Source of the DNA: Schistocephalus solidus
Taxonomy: Eukaryota > Platyhelminthes > Cestoda > Diphyllobothriidea > Diphyllobothriidae
Direction: 5' to 3'
DNA length: 64,000 nucleotides
Assembly: GCA_017591395.1 (NCBI GenBank)
Contig: WEDG01004642.1
Location: 62,001-126,000, forward strand
Shown piece by piece: positions 1 through 11,514 of this stretch; position 1 is the stretch's first letter; each line of letters begins with the position of its first letter. The notes beneath the pieces were generated by a model. That model saw nothing but the letters and a program-made list of their open reading frames with translations, was not told the DNA's origin and ran no database searches. A program made the position numbers and the translations under genes.

Positions 1-1304
1 TCCCAAGGAATGTGAAGAATCAAATTGTTAAAGAGAAAAAACCAATTAATTAAAACAAACCTAGTGGAAATATTGCCCTTTGATCTACACTGACTATGGA
101 TTAAAGTTCAATGACTCACATTAGACAACAACGGTTGGCTAAACGCCGACAGGTTTGTTGTCTTTAGGCTGTACGCAAGCCCTCGAATGTGACAACCGCT
201 TCAATCAGGATGGTACTCTGCCACATTTGCCAATTATGCGGAACTGGTTTGCTTTCCTTGGAAAGCCACTGTATTGGCTTGGCCTGTACCTCCATATCCG
301 TATTGATGGAGAACGCCAGGTGAAGAGATAGTAATGAACCTTGGCTCGAGGGAATATTTCTGACTAATCTGATAGGTTCCTTCGGTGGACCATCTACAGC
401 GTGTGCATGCGTATCTTTATTTTCCTAATTGCAGATGATGGCTACGGCTGGGATTACCTGAGCGAATGCAGAGCAATCCCGGAACAGTTCGCCATCAACC
501 AACCGACCTATCTGCTAGTCACTCCTCTGATATATAAATGCAGAAGCGCGTTCCGTCTAACGCAAAGTTGACTGTCATAACCATTTCTGGCAAAGTACCC
601 GTCACTAGTGGGTCAAACCCAGCTCCATGTTCAGGCACCTGCAATTCTAATCCAGGATCTCTAGTCATTATTTCCAAGGCTCTAACATTGATACACGATC
701 CCTCCACACCTTGATTGCGATCACGTATATTTATTATCGTACTCAATTCGCACACCGATTAGATTACAAAACTGTTCATTCCTTGTGCCTTGCAGCTCAA
801 TTTAAGAGCCATCGCTTGCAGTCAGCTAATAACCGGTAACGATGCTGATTGAGTATCGATGATAACATGGGGGCCGGTCTAGTCATTTTCAGTTTATCAC
901 CCATTGCCAGACATTACTGTCAGAAACCGGTTTAGATAACCTGGAATTTAAATGCAAACGTGTTTATCACTGAACATAATGTCCTGCGATCTACTACTGT
1001 CAAACGCACAACTGGACGAGCATATTCTATAACGCGATTGGTTGATGTCTGTATTATTTTTATTAGGGCGTTATGCTTACAAATCGTCAAAATATTATCA
1101 AAGCCAGTTACTCTTCACACTTTCCACTACGAAACTGTCAAAATCGCCATTGTTAAGGTTTTTTATATTAATTCTTTTGATGATCAAGCGATAAACTTTT
1201 ATTCAAATAGTGCAAACTTTCTCAAAAATTACATAGCCCTCCTGTGACTCATTCGTGTTCCATTCCCTGAAAGACAAAAATGAAAGCACCCTGGAGTATA
1301 GTGG
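1..1304. other. Left-edge region without a confident gene
   Basis: No gene is supported here. The 440-760 part is richer in G+C than its surroundings. It is open on the minus strand for 78 codons (755-519), and on the plus strand has an acceptor-like pyrimidine tract ending in AG at about 456. Neither reading resembles the missing 3' exons of the PPT1 gene at 1330-5468, nor any other family I know. Those exons (expected to hold the catalytic Asp and His) were looked for on the minus strand and not found, so they probably lie beyond the left edge. Confidence 0.4.
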
Positions 1305-1329
1305 CTAGAGGACTTGGTGAAAGACATAC

Positions 1330-1634
1330 CGGGTTTGAATGATGTCAACATAGGCAACCCGCGTCAAGATCGACCTGATGACGTTGCAGAAAACGCGCGA
1401 CGACGTGTCAGGACAGGAGGGGAGACCAAAGACACCCTCCTGTGGCCCACCGATGGAGATGACGGAACCAACCTTTGCGGGTGGACAGCGTTGCACGAGG
1501 GCTCGGACAAACAGACCACCCTGCGAGAAGCCGATGAGGTGGAATCCTTGTGACAGGTTCTTGTTTGAGTGCACGATTTCACACGCCTGTGCCAGTTGCG
1601 TATTAATGGGCATGAAGTAGGTGTTAAGGCGATC
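1330..1634 (-). CDS. PPT1: PPT1 exon 3 (nucleophile serine GFSQGG)
   Basis: The acceptor is TTTCTTCAAAAG just before 1634, and the exon is 305 nt. It opens in phase 0 with DRLNTYFMPINTQLAQACE, aligning with the segment after strand 2 of PPT1 without a gap. It continues with HLIGFSQGGLFVRALVQRCP, which contains the catalytic Ser in the G-x-S-x-G elbow, then SVISIGGPQEGVFGLPSCP and the Cys-containing loop. It ends in phase 2 at DIIQT plus two bases, before the donor GTATGT at 1329. Confidence 0.95.
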
Positions 1635-4600
1635 CTTTTGAAGAAAGATGAAGATGGATGAGTTATGTGGTAATGTTAAGTCAGAACGTGCCGGTATGGA
1701 TAAAAATGCAGTCAATTCAATTTAAAGTCAACAGACAAAATGCCATAAAGAAATGAAGAATTATTCGGTACACTCCTGGTGTTTTAGGGATAGAGAGTGT
1801 TTTTAAACTGTACAGAGTCAACTATTTTACTAAAATACTGAGGAAATATCGTAAGAGCCAAAAAGGTCTGAGGATGAAGGTTAATCGATATGTGTTAAGT
1901 AAATTGAAGCTGATAATTGGAGGCAAATCTATGAATCTATGTATTTTCATTTATACATTCGTCATGATAAAACTTTCATTAAATAACTCTGGTCGAATTG
2001 TTACACCAGCAACATTTGGATCTCGTTAATTTATTTTGGGTAACTTTCCATTCAAATCGTCTCATTTTCATGATTTAAATCATTTTCCAATTAATTTATT
2101 CAAATTTTTAAAAAGACATTTGGTCTCCAATGCTACTGGCTTCGGTAGATAGAAAAATAGATTAAAGTAGCATATGCTAAATAGATTAATAAGAAAAAAC
2201 GTATTTTAAGTCCATTTACTCCGATGTTATTTGAATTCTCTGGGCTGCTCTTTCGAAAAATGATATTTTCTGTTCAAATTGAAACAACGCCGATACATGT
2301 GAGCTCGGTTCACAAACCTGATGACTAGGCAGCGTACGTAGTAAAATATATTTAATATCTCAATCCGATATGATTATTTAAATTCTATCCAATTAATAGC
2401 CAGCTTAGGTGACCTTGGATGGTTTGGTTCTTATCGGACGTGCAATGATATTTTCTGTGCAAAACGGCGTTTACACCTGATGAAAGTGACGTTTTGATGC
2501 CTGCAAGCATGACATGAGCCCTGATTGGACTTAAGCGAAAAATGGATGGTTGAAATTGGCAAATAGCCACGCGTTATTAAGAAGTTAGATGTTGCACAGA
2601 CAATGTCATTCCAGGAAAACATAGTTTAAAAGAATAAGGACCATTCAGAGAAAATATTCGGATACACCATTAGTGTTTCGCAGTCCACCAACGCTCCCTG
2701 GAGAGAATTTGATTGCAGAATTCTTTAAGTGCAAGCCCTCAAGTAAAATATTATATTAAATCCGAAAAATGCAAATGATGATAATCATATTGGAGTTATT
2801 TAACGTCCATAGAAAAAAAAATATTTACCTTTACTTCTCAGCAAAGGGGGAGGAGAAATTAGTAGTTGATGCAAAAAATTTAGGCTTTTGTCGTTCTACA
2901 TACAGCACATACCCTTATGTTTTTATTTTTATGCCACACCCAGCTTTCTCATTTATATAAGAACTAAATTTTATTATAGGATATCAAACGTCGTCTAAAG
3001 ATCCCTCTCAGAGAAACCAGTTATATATTTTTGTGCATTCATATATATTATGCACAAATTAAATTACTTACTGTGTATATGGAAAATGTCTTTACTTACC
3101 ATTACCTGCCATATTGCTAGGACAGATAATGGATAAAGGCCCAGACAATTGTCTTACCCATATTCTGCGCTGCATTACACATATGCTAGGAGGTCAACTC
3201 CTCGGTGGGGGCCACAACCTTCAATATTTTATTTCTGGTACGAACTCTATTATAGCAATTGTTGGTACTAATCTGCTCAGAAATGAACTGTTAACTTGAA
3301 ATAAATCAGTCGGAATTAAGCTTTATACTCCCTATTCAAACGTTGATATAAATATTTAGCAGAAATTCATCGAACTTAGCACTTCCTATTTCATGTATAC
3401 ACGACCTTTGAATAAACGTACCGCGTTCTGAGGGTGGGAACTCAAAACGATTCCTCTCTGTCAAAGTTGATGCTTTTCAATTATGTCCGTAAGAATGTGC
3501 AAGTTCTTTTTGGTTAAGATGACTGGTATGCCTGCTTATCAGGACAAGGGCATAGGAACGCCTTATCCAGTTACCATGTGGTGGTCATGTGGTAACTTTC
3601 CAGAAAGGTAAAATTCCCGTTGCTTAACCCTTACACCAACACTAGCAAAAAACAAAACTGTAACCATAAACTTAACCTTCGCGATAGCCCTGCACTAAAG
3701 CTAAATTCAACATTTAAAATAACCCCAAACCTTAAACCATAAATCTTAACTTAGCCCTTACCCTCACATTACTTTTAAACATACGCTCCCTGAAATGAGG
3801 GCGATTCTTACGCCCGTGTGCTGATTGGGCAACCATAGAAGTCATTCTTACCATCTTTGGTTCAAAGTTCAAAAATATGTTCACGCACAATCGAAACAAA
3901 CGTGCTAATTGTTCACTGGCTTCTAAGAAAAGCTTTTATAAAAACTTTTTCCTTAGTCGCTGTATTTTCAGTGAAAAGCGAATAATAAGTGAATCATTAG
4001 CTAGGTCAAGGATCAGCACCTGCATTTATATTGTTTCCAAGTTTAAAACATCCGTATTCTTCTTGAGTTATAACATGCTCTTTTGTAACTTACACTTAAA
4101 AGATAAAGCTTTTCAATGGAGTATTTTTTCGGTTGAATAAAAAGCCAGAGGAGTACGAATTTAAGCTCGTTGAGTCATATTGTTATTCACATACTAGAGG
4201 TTAACTAAAACGCATGTTATCACAGTTACAGAGGATTTATCGAAAGCTTACTTATGCTCACCAAATTTTCCTTTGAATAAAAATTAGGATGGTTTATTAC
4301 TTTAGATTTTGAGTGGCTTTTTGGACTTACTTTTATAGAATTCCCTGCCTCAAAGTAGGAGGTAACTAAACAAAGCCTAAATATTATTATTTGACGACGT
4401 AAACATGTGTAGAATGGTAAATTGTTTCATAATAAATATTTTTATTTGGTGGTCCGTGAATTGCGACTGCAATTTGAAGAGCAGGATGGCTGCCTAGACA
4501 TATTTTCGTCAGAAGATTTACACTGCTTATATTTAAACATAAAACGGGAGAGGCCAAATTTGAAATAATAGAAAAAAACTTTTAACTTATCCGAAATTAA

Positions 4601-5468
4601 AGGGATATTTTGGTTCGATGGATATGCGATTTCTCACTACAAAAAGAATCAATTTTCGTGAACTGACTACAGTTACTGAAAGTCAAATCAGAAAAATGCA
4701 TGCAAAGTTACTCAACTATTTTGAGAAAAAGCATTTTTGTAGGGCGTTGTAAATGGGTAACCACTTACAAAAACAAGTTAACGAGATGATCCACCTAAGT
4801 TTTCATGGCATTAAGGTACAGAATCACTGTAACTGTTGCCTAATGGGACATTTCCACTTCAGTGCTGAAGCAGTTTTTAAATAATTATATCCCGGAAATG
4901 AAATAAGAATGCGCATTGTTAGTAAATTTTGACTCACTATAAATCTCGATCCCCCAATAACCAAGTCAAGAACAAAGATGCCAGGTATTTCCTCTCTTAT
5001 AATATTAGACAAATGGGTGATTGCGCTACTTTCTCCAGTATCACCTAAAAGGCAAGGAAAAATGCAGGCAAAGTTATGATGGTTTTATTTCTTTCCGAAT
5101 GCATCAATGATCGAGAGTGGAATAAGTTGCACTAGTAGGTTGACAAATGAACACAGATAAATTATATGATGTGATGATCATTTGTTTTACTAGGTGAATT
5201 ATATCTCCCATTTTCCGATTAATAAGAAAAACATGCAATAAATTAAAAATTTACCGGACGACTAACTGCTTAATCAACGTTGAGATATTTTTTGCCCAAA
5301 TCAAGTCTAACGTATTGAAGTTAAAACACAATGTTTTTTTAAAAATCTCTATGAAAGATAAAGAAGCATACCCATTCCATGCCACAGGACCACTCCCAAT
5401 GGCGGCTCGCCACACGTCAATGACAAGAGCAGGAAAATATTGCATGCGGTAGCAGTAAGTTTTTCCAT
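1330..5468 (-). CDS. PPT1: Palmitoyl-protein thioesterase 1, 5' three exons of a spliced gene
   Basis: PPT1 is a lysosomal alpha/beta-hydrolase that removes fatty acyl groups from cysteines of S-acylated proteins. The visible part is join(5468-5372, 5044-4938, 1634-1330) on the minus strand, about 169 codons, roughly the N-terminal half of a family protein of about 300 residues. Seen in order: a hydrophobic signal peptide starting at 5468, VVLWHGMG then DTGESS across junction 1, EEIPGIFVLDLVIGGS in exon 2, and in exon 3 the nucleophile elbow GFSQGG, then QRCPP and GVFGLPSCP. These match the family in order and spacing. Junction phases are 1, 0 and 2, and all introns have GT/AG ends, so this looks like a live host gene. 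I chose the Met at 5468 because it gives the best signal peptide; an in-frame Met at 5537 is possible. The exons with the catalytic Asp and His are not in the window. Confidence 0.93.
1635..4937 (-). other. PPT1 intron 2 (3.3 kb)
   Basis: This is AT-rich intronic DNA between exons 2 and 3. No additional exon or recognisable transposon protein is visible. At 3620-3780 there is a degenerate C-rich block with repeated CCCTTA, CCTTAA and CCCCAAA-like units, discussed in the findings. Short open frames such as 3877-4140 on the plus strand show no family resemblance. Confidence 0.75.
4938..5044 (-). CDS. PPT1: PPT1 exon 2
   Basis: The acceptor is a pyrimidine-rich tract ending TTTTAG just before 5044. 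The first two bases complete the Gly codon split by intron 1 and give the family motif GMGD. The exon encodes DTGESSAITHLSN and then IIREEIPGIFVLDLVIGG, matching the helix and strand that follow the WHGMGD motif in PPT1. It ends in phase 0 at 4938, before a consensus GTGAGT donor. Length is 107 nt; intron 1 is 327 nt. Confidence 0.9.
5372..5468 (-). CDS. PPT1: PPT1 exon 1 (signal peptide and WHGMG)
   Basis: This exon holds 32 codons plus one base. It begins MEKLTATACNIFLLLSLTCG, a short polar start followed by a hydrophobic core and a small-residue end, as expected for a secretory signal. It then reads PPLGVVLWHGMG, the conserved first strand and oxyanion region of PPT1. The exon ends at G 5372, followed by the donor GTATGC. 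The frame stays open past the donor for only a few codons, ending MLLYLS, which supports splicing. Confidence 0.88.
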
Positions 5469-8400
5469 AACTAGAAGATGCGAAACGCTTTTTACAATCA
5501 GAAGATAAAAGCACGTATGACAATATAACAAAGCCACAGCAGTCTGGTATTAGTATGTATAATTACAACTTACAAACGATAACTCAAATTTATGGTAGTT
5601 ATTTCAGCTAGTTTTAGTTTTCTACAGCGAAAAGCTGCAGGTTTTGCTGAATATGCACTTTTTAGTCTTAATCGGGCATGATTATGTTGCTTAGACTAAC
5701 GTCTAGGCAGTTTTGGTTACAAAAGGGTGCAAGATTGCCTGATTGTTATTAACCAGAGAAAATCACACTAGTATTCAAACGTTTTTGTCAACATTGATCA
5801 TATTTTGCGCTACCGATGTTGCTTTTCTATAATAGTTTGAACATGAGACAAAAAAAGCAAAACGGAGCTCATGTGAATGGCTTAAAGTCCTTTCTTAGTA
5901 AAATACAAATACAAATGCATAGCTGTCCTGAAGGCTATTTCCGGCAGAGATTAGTTATATATGCAGTGATGTGCACAGCCACTTATTCTTTGACGATTTA
6001 CTCGCTTGACAGTTTAAAAATTCATACGAATAAAGCCCTGGGTCCGGATATCGTCTTCTTCAATTAAATCTCCTGGGCCTCGCAAATTTTCGACCATTCG
6101 CACTTCAATGCTTATATAAAGAGTACAATTAAGGCGCCGCCGCAAACTTAACACAATTACAGACTCAAATCATCTTCATAATCAACTATTATAATGTAAT
6201 GTTGTAAAAAATACATTTTAAAATGCAGGATTGACGTAGGCTGCACGTTTTGGCAGATTATGAGGAGCAGCTAGAGTAGAAAATTAAAGATGTTTAACCT
6301 ATTCTTACGCAGAGCAAAGTTAATTTTCCAGTTAAGTTATTATTTGGCGCCAAGTAAGCCAATTTTTGTATGCTCAAATGGTTAAGATTATCAGAGAAAT
6401 GTACAGTAGTTTTTTTGCTTTTTTGAAATATGAAATTGCAACGGGCAGGTACAGTTCCCATAAATATGCCTGACGATCGATAATACAGCAGCTTCGGCTT
6501 CTAACATCTGCATTCTTTATGCAAGCGCCAGCCAAATTCCAACAATGGACTCTTATTTTTACGTAGGATAATCAGCAAATATAATTTATGGTACAATAGC
6601 GCAGGAGACCCCTTAAAACTCGGCCTCTGAAATCCTATGATTTAAATCTTGCTGGCATACTGCCGCTTGTCTTGTGATCATTTCTAACATATAACTAATC
6701 TTCTATATAGAATGTTTTGTTCTTGTGAAACTGGCACCATCAAGACCATTGTCTGCAACCTGCTAAGGGGAGAAAAAATTCAAACATCATTGGCATTTGA
6801 TTAAAATTCTATTTACCAATTTTGCCTAATATCATCTTAAAATGCGAGCTGACTACATGATCTCCATGCCTCACACACGATATGTCGATACCTGAAGAAT
6901 ATCAGTAACATATTAAATGCTAACTGTTACAAGCCTCCCAGCTCTAGGTCAACGTCCACCATCACACCATCACTTAAGTGTTTCAACGGTAAGTTAATCG
7001 AAATATGCGCTATAGTTCGTAAGACTGACAACAATCGCAAACCTAATCTCCAAGGGTATATTTAGTTTTATTCCAATTTTTATGCATAATAAAATCGACA
7101 AAATCAAAAGTAACTTAGGAAACCTTCGTTGAACTCACAAAAAACAGCCTGATTATACATTCATAACCTTGGCGTATTGATTCAAGAAATTTATTCGGAT
7201 ATATAGGGGATAGAACCCCCAGAAAATATCGTGTCACACGTTGAATTGCTTGTTATTTAACATCGTGTTTCTGCGCTACAACACATATTCCTATTCCTCT
7301 CAATAAAAAGGAAGATGTAAAAATATAAATTTTCAATATGGACAATTATTTAAAAAATATTTAAACGTAACTTGCACGGAAAAAGCCTACTAAAAGGCAA
7401 ATGTAGTTTCAATAATATATAGTGTGCGAATTTTCTCTCAAGCCGACCTTCGATTTTAAAAGAGTTCGAAAAATGACCTAAAGTTAAAATACGATTATAC
7501 TAGGATTAACAAGCGCTGACATAAGTGTTATGAAAAAAGCGTGTACTTACCTACGGCGTCTGCCAAAATTCTTAATAAAGAAAAAGTGTCAGAAGTAACG
7601 TTTTATTTGTGTGATGCTTGACAATGGCTTCGTGTTTCAGGGAAGTTTGCCTTGGGTTATACGCAGGTCATACATGAAAGGGATGAAAGATGTCAGTCCA
7701 TCAGGAGCACAGGTCAAAGATCCCGTTTTTGGGGCTTTTAGCAAATAGCAATGGAAGACGCAGTACAGAAGTTAAAGCAGAAGAATTTTGCGAAAGTACT
7801 CAAACGGATAACAGCCAAGCAGTTGTATAGTACAACTAGAATAGTAGTACAACTAGAAGGTGAATAGTACAACTAGAAGGAACAAGGCACGAAATTGTAT
7901 TCGATAAGATCCGCACTGATCCAAAATGTATAACAAGCTTGCCCTTACGAGGGATCAGAAGAAACCAGGCGGGTGTAGGCCTCAATGATAGGCTGTTATG
8001 TTAGGGGATTTTCATAAATAAATAAAAAAGCAAACTAATTTTTTGTTAAAGCGCCTTCTGGCACTATTACTCATGAGCGTGTTCTGTATTACGATGATGG
8101 GTTATTTAACTTAAAAATATGCATCAACACGTCTATAAATTAACCTTAAAAGAAATCTAAACGGGGGTTGATATTACTCATCGACCAACTGCTTTCTGAT
8201 GGAAGTTTTGAATGCTTGGGGAAAAAATCCGCGCGTCGTTTGAAATCACTTTCGAATTTCAGTTTCATTGAATTAACGATGTTTTAGTCTCTACCTCAGT
8301 GTAGAACCCACGTTATTTTGGAATAATTCTTCAATTTATTGTCAATTCTTTAAATTTGGGAGTTATTTACTTAGACTTGACGAATCTCTGGCTTTATCAC

Positions 8401-8689
8401 TATAAATTCACTGTGGATTCTTGCACATCGTGGAGGTTATTCCGACGAAAAATACAAGCTTCAACGTTCAACTGCTTCAAAAATTCCCGCTAGCGTTGTG
8501 TTGGTTAAATCTCCCCTTAATCGTGGAAGGAGAAGTCATAATAAAGGCTGAGTCATTGCATGTTTCTTAGAAGTCTGCCTGCCAAATACCATTGGGCCCT
8601 AGTCCGTTTATTTAAGATAATTTATAAATAAAATGCATTCACATAGGATTTTAAGAGGTATAGAAAACACAGAAGATGGCGACTATCAG
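5469..8689. other. AT-rich intergenic DNA upstream of PPT1
   Basis: There is no coding resemblance on either strand. The stretch just before the PPT1 start would hold its promoter, but I cannot identify a convincing TATA or initiator element. The only open frame of note (5816-6067, plus) has no recognisable motif. Confidence 0.6.
7829..7880. repeat. Short tandem repeat, three AGTACAACTAGAA units
   Basis: The unit AGTACAACTAGAA occurs at 7829, 7846 and 7866, the last two followed by GG, with spacers of a few bases containing AT or TGAAT. It is a minor local duplication with no gene attached. Confidence 0.85.
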
Positions 8690-11118
8690 TATAATTCAGT
8701 ATATATAAGGGAGATATGCAGAACCTTTGAAAACCCTATTTACAGATAGACGCAAGCATAATATGCAAATTTTTCATGTCGATAGTCGTTTTCGTATATC
8801 GATCATTGCTGTCGACTAAATATATGTCCATCAAGTAAAAATTCATCAAGTCTTCTTTTAAACATTTCAACCCTTTCAGCCTGAACAAACGAAGCTGGCA
8901 GTTTGTTCCATTCTTCAATCACCCGTTGGGGAAAAGAAGTTGGCCCGAGCTTCGAGTTTGGCGTGTTTTCTTTTAAGTTTGTATGGTGACCTCGCAGACT
9001 TGTCATGTTTGCCAATTCAAAAAGGTTGGCCATCTGAAGAGCATAATAAACTCCCCAAACCAGTTTGAAGACTAAGATCATATCCCCTCTGTATGGCCTA
9101 TAAGAGAGAAAAAACATTTTATGTCTTTCTAGGCGGCCCTCATAGGTTATGCATTCCAATCCGCTGACTAGTTTCGTTGCCCTCCATTAGACTTTCTCCA
9201 GCAGACTGCAGTCATGTTTCGTCCAAGGGCGCCACGCCTGAACGCAATATTCTAACACCGGCCGGATAAATGTTCCAAACACGCGCCCAAAAAGCTCTCC
9301 ATCAAAATTAACGAATGTGCTCCTGATTGCGCCTAAGATACACATAGCTTTCTTTGCGATATTTGCACATTGCGACGAGGGTTTGGGAGTTGGTGTTATC
9401 CATATACCAAAGTCCTTTAGAATATTTTCCTCCTGGAGTTGGTGACCACTGATGAAGTACTGAAATTCAAACTTTATCATCATTCTGGAACAAGACTGCA
9501 GTTGGATTATTTGGCATTTGTTTAGATTAAGGTTCAGCAACCACTCATCACACCATGTTTACAAGCGATCTAAGTTTTGTTGTAATTTCCGCGCATCCTC
9601 CGGTTTTTAAATCGAGTTCCATAACTTCAGATCGCCAGCGAAGACTACCTTCTCGCATGTCAGACAATCAAGGCAGTCGTTCACGTATATCAGAAACAAA
9701 ATGGGACACAGAACGCTGCCCTGCGGAACTTCACTGTGAACGGTTTCCCAGTGAGACTTGGCGTCTGCAATACAAACACGCTGGCGCCTGTCTGTGAGAA
9801 AGTCGGCCAACCATTTAAGTAGGTTGCCAGTCACACCCATTTGACGGAGCTTTAAGATCAGACGTTTGTGTGGAACCCTGTCAAAGACTTTGCTAAAGTC
9901 AATGTAGACCGCATCGACTGAGAAACCTATTTCTAATGATTTTGTCCAATTTTCCATGGATGAGAGCAGGTTTGTGAGGCAGGATCAACCATTTTGAAAT
10001 CCATGTTGATATGAACTTAGCAAGTTATTCTCTTTAAGATGCCTCATCAGTTCCGTTTTGATTATCTTCTCCATAATTTTGCCTCAGACGCTTGTGAGGC
10101 TGGCTGGTCGGAAACTATTTGGTGATGTTCATTCTTCTCCTTTATAGATGGGGGTTCTGTTGGCTATCTTCCACTCGGTAGGCAGAGCCGCCGTCTCCAT
10201 CGATCTTTCAAATATCTTGGAGAACAAAGAGGCCAGCTGGTCTGTGAGTGCATTGAAAACTTTTGCGGATATACCATCTGGGCCAGATGATTTAGTGGGC
10301 TGTAGCTTTTTCAGGGTTTTTATTACCGTGACCATTGGGAATTACACCGTGCTTATTTTGTTTGTAGATGTAGCAGTACTGTAGTTTTCATCCTCGCCAA
10401 AAGGTTGTTTCTCTGTATGCACGGACATAAAGAAATTGGATAAGAGGCTGGTCTTATCAGAGTTATCAATTAACCTGTTTCCCTGATAGTCTTTTAGACA
10501 AGGAATGCAGTCCAGATTTCGTTTTGCCTTATTAACGTAAGCATAAAACCTTTTCGAATTTTTTGGTATGTCTTTGACTATTTCTGACTCAAAGGCTGAT
10601 CTTTCTTTTCTCAGAAGATTCCGACACCAATTTCGCTGTTTATTAAAGCGGAAAAATGTTCGGGTTGTTGATATCTGGCATATGTTCTCCACAGTCTTCT
10701 TTTCTTCTAAAGATTCCTTTTTATTTCCGATGTTATCCAATCGGGTCGGGAGACGCACGATCGCCTTTTAAGTGGGCAGAATTTCTCTATCAACTTCTAA
10801 ATCAATTTACTAATGAAGAACCAGGCAGCATTTGGGTCAGGTACATTTGCAGGGCTCCAGTCTATCCCATTCAGTAATTCTTTCATTTTGGGATAATCCC
10901 CTTTCCATACATTTCTCTCCCTAACTGCACGACATTTTGGCACACAATAATGACTGTACTCCCAAGCAAGAACACAATGATCAATTCGTCCATGTGGCAC
11001 GTAAGAACTTAATGCAAGGATGCAATTGTCGTCTCTACTTATGATTAGATCCAAATAGCTTGACTACTGCCCATTTTGGAACCGCATCTCCATTGTGAAA
11101 TGTTGGGTAAAAACAACT
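8690..11118 (-). mobile_element. Group A LINE (CR1/jockey-like), 5'-truncated and inactivated
   Basis: Read from 11118 down to 8690, the element holds the end of an endonuclease domain (SSYLDLIISRDDNCI, then GRIDHCVL near 10.98 kb). Next comes the pre-RT linker (10342-10758, 10129-10335 with SSGPDGISAKVF) and the RT (9607-9957: AVYIDFSKVFDRVPHKRL, VPQGSVLCPILFLIYVND). The C-terminal segment follows (9187-9540, 8803-9159 with VIEEWNKLPASF). The 3' tail at 8690-8745 ends in ACTGAATTA-like units. It is inactive: the RT catalytic box reads FAGD instead of FADD, the highly conserved Gly of the VPQG block is preceded by SE instead of SG, and there are several frameshifts and stops. It is a close inverted copy of the element at 16200-19757. 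The clade is inferred from the endonuclease plus RT layout; a jockey-group relative is possible. Confidence 0.88.
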
Positions 11119-11121
11119 GAC

Positions 11122-11514
11122 ACATGGTGGGGCGCCGAGACCTGGATTACTCCCTCACTCGCATGAGCGGATCCACGACCTCGAGTCTTACGCCTTACAC
11201 TCGCACGAGGAGCAGCTGCGCACAACCAAACAACGCAACCTCGTACGTGCACTGCCCTGTCACCCCGGTGTTCACTGGCTATCTCCTAACCCTACCGCTG
11301 CCGCCGCCTGACAACCCACTGGCCGCAGGAGGACATAAGCAACAACGTATCAGCAGTAGCAGCAGCAGCAGCAGGACGAAAGGAGGAAAGCGAGCACACC
11401 TGGCGGGCAGCCGACAGGCCAGACAACCCACCGCAACAATGTTGGATCGTCATGACCGACAGATCCGACGCCTACCACCATACACGCAGCAGCAGCAGTA
11501 CGGCAGCAGCATCT
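11122..11514 (+). other. GC-rich island with CAG/AGC repeats between two LINEs
   Basis: This stretch of about 390 bp is far richer in G+C than anything around it. Its edges coincide with the truncated 5' end of the group A LINE (about 11118) and the 3' tail of the group B LINE (about 11515). It contains AGC/CAG runs at 11351-11374 and 11488-11512. A 130-codon open frame (11124-11516) spans it but is poor evidence of a gene, because the repeats alone keep it open; another plus frame reads SHERIHDLESYALHSHEEQL. The start resembles a primer-binding-site-like TGGTGGGGCGCCGAGACC, so a fragment of an LTR or TRIM-type element is possible. I cannot identify it. Confidence 0.5.

Noticed and set aside
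519..755. Possible PPT1 3' exon on the minus strand
   Set aside because: No match to the expected segments with the catalytic Asp and His, and no splice acceptor in phase with exon 3.
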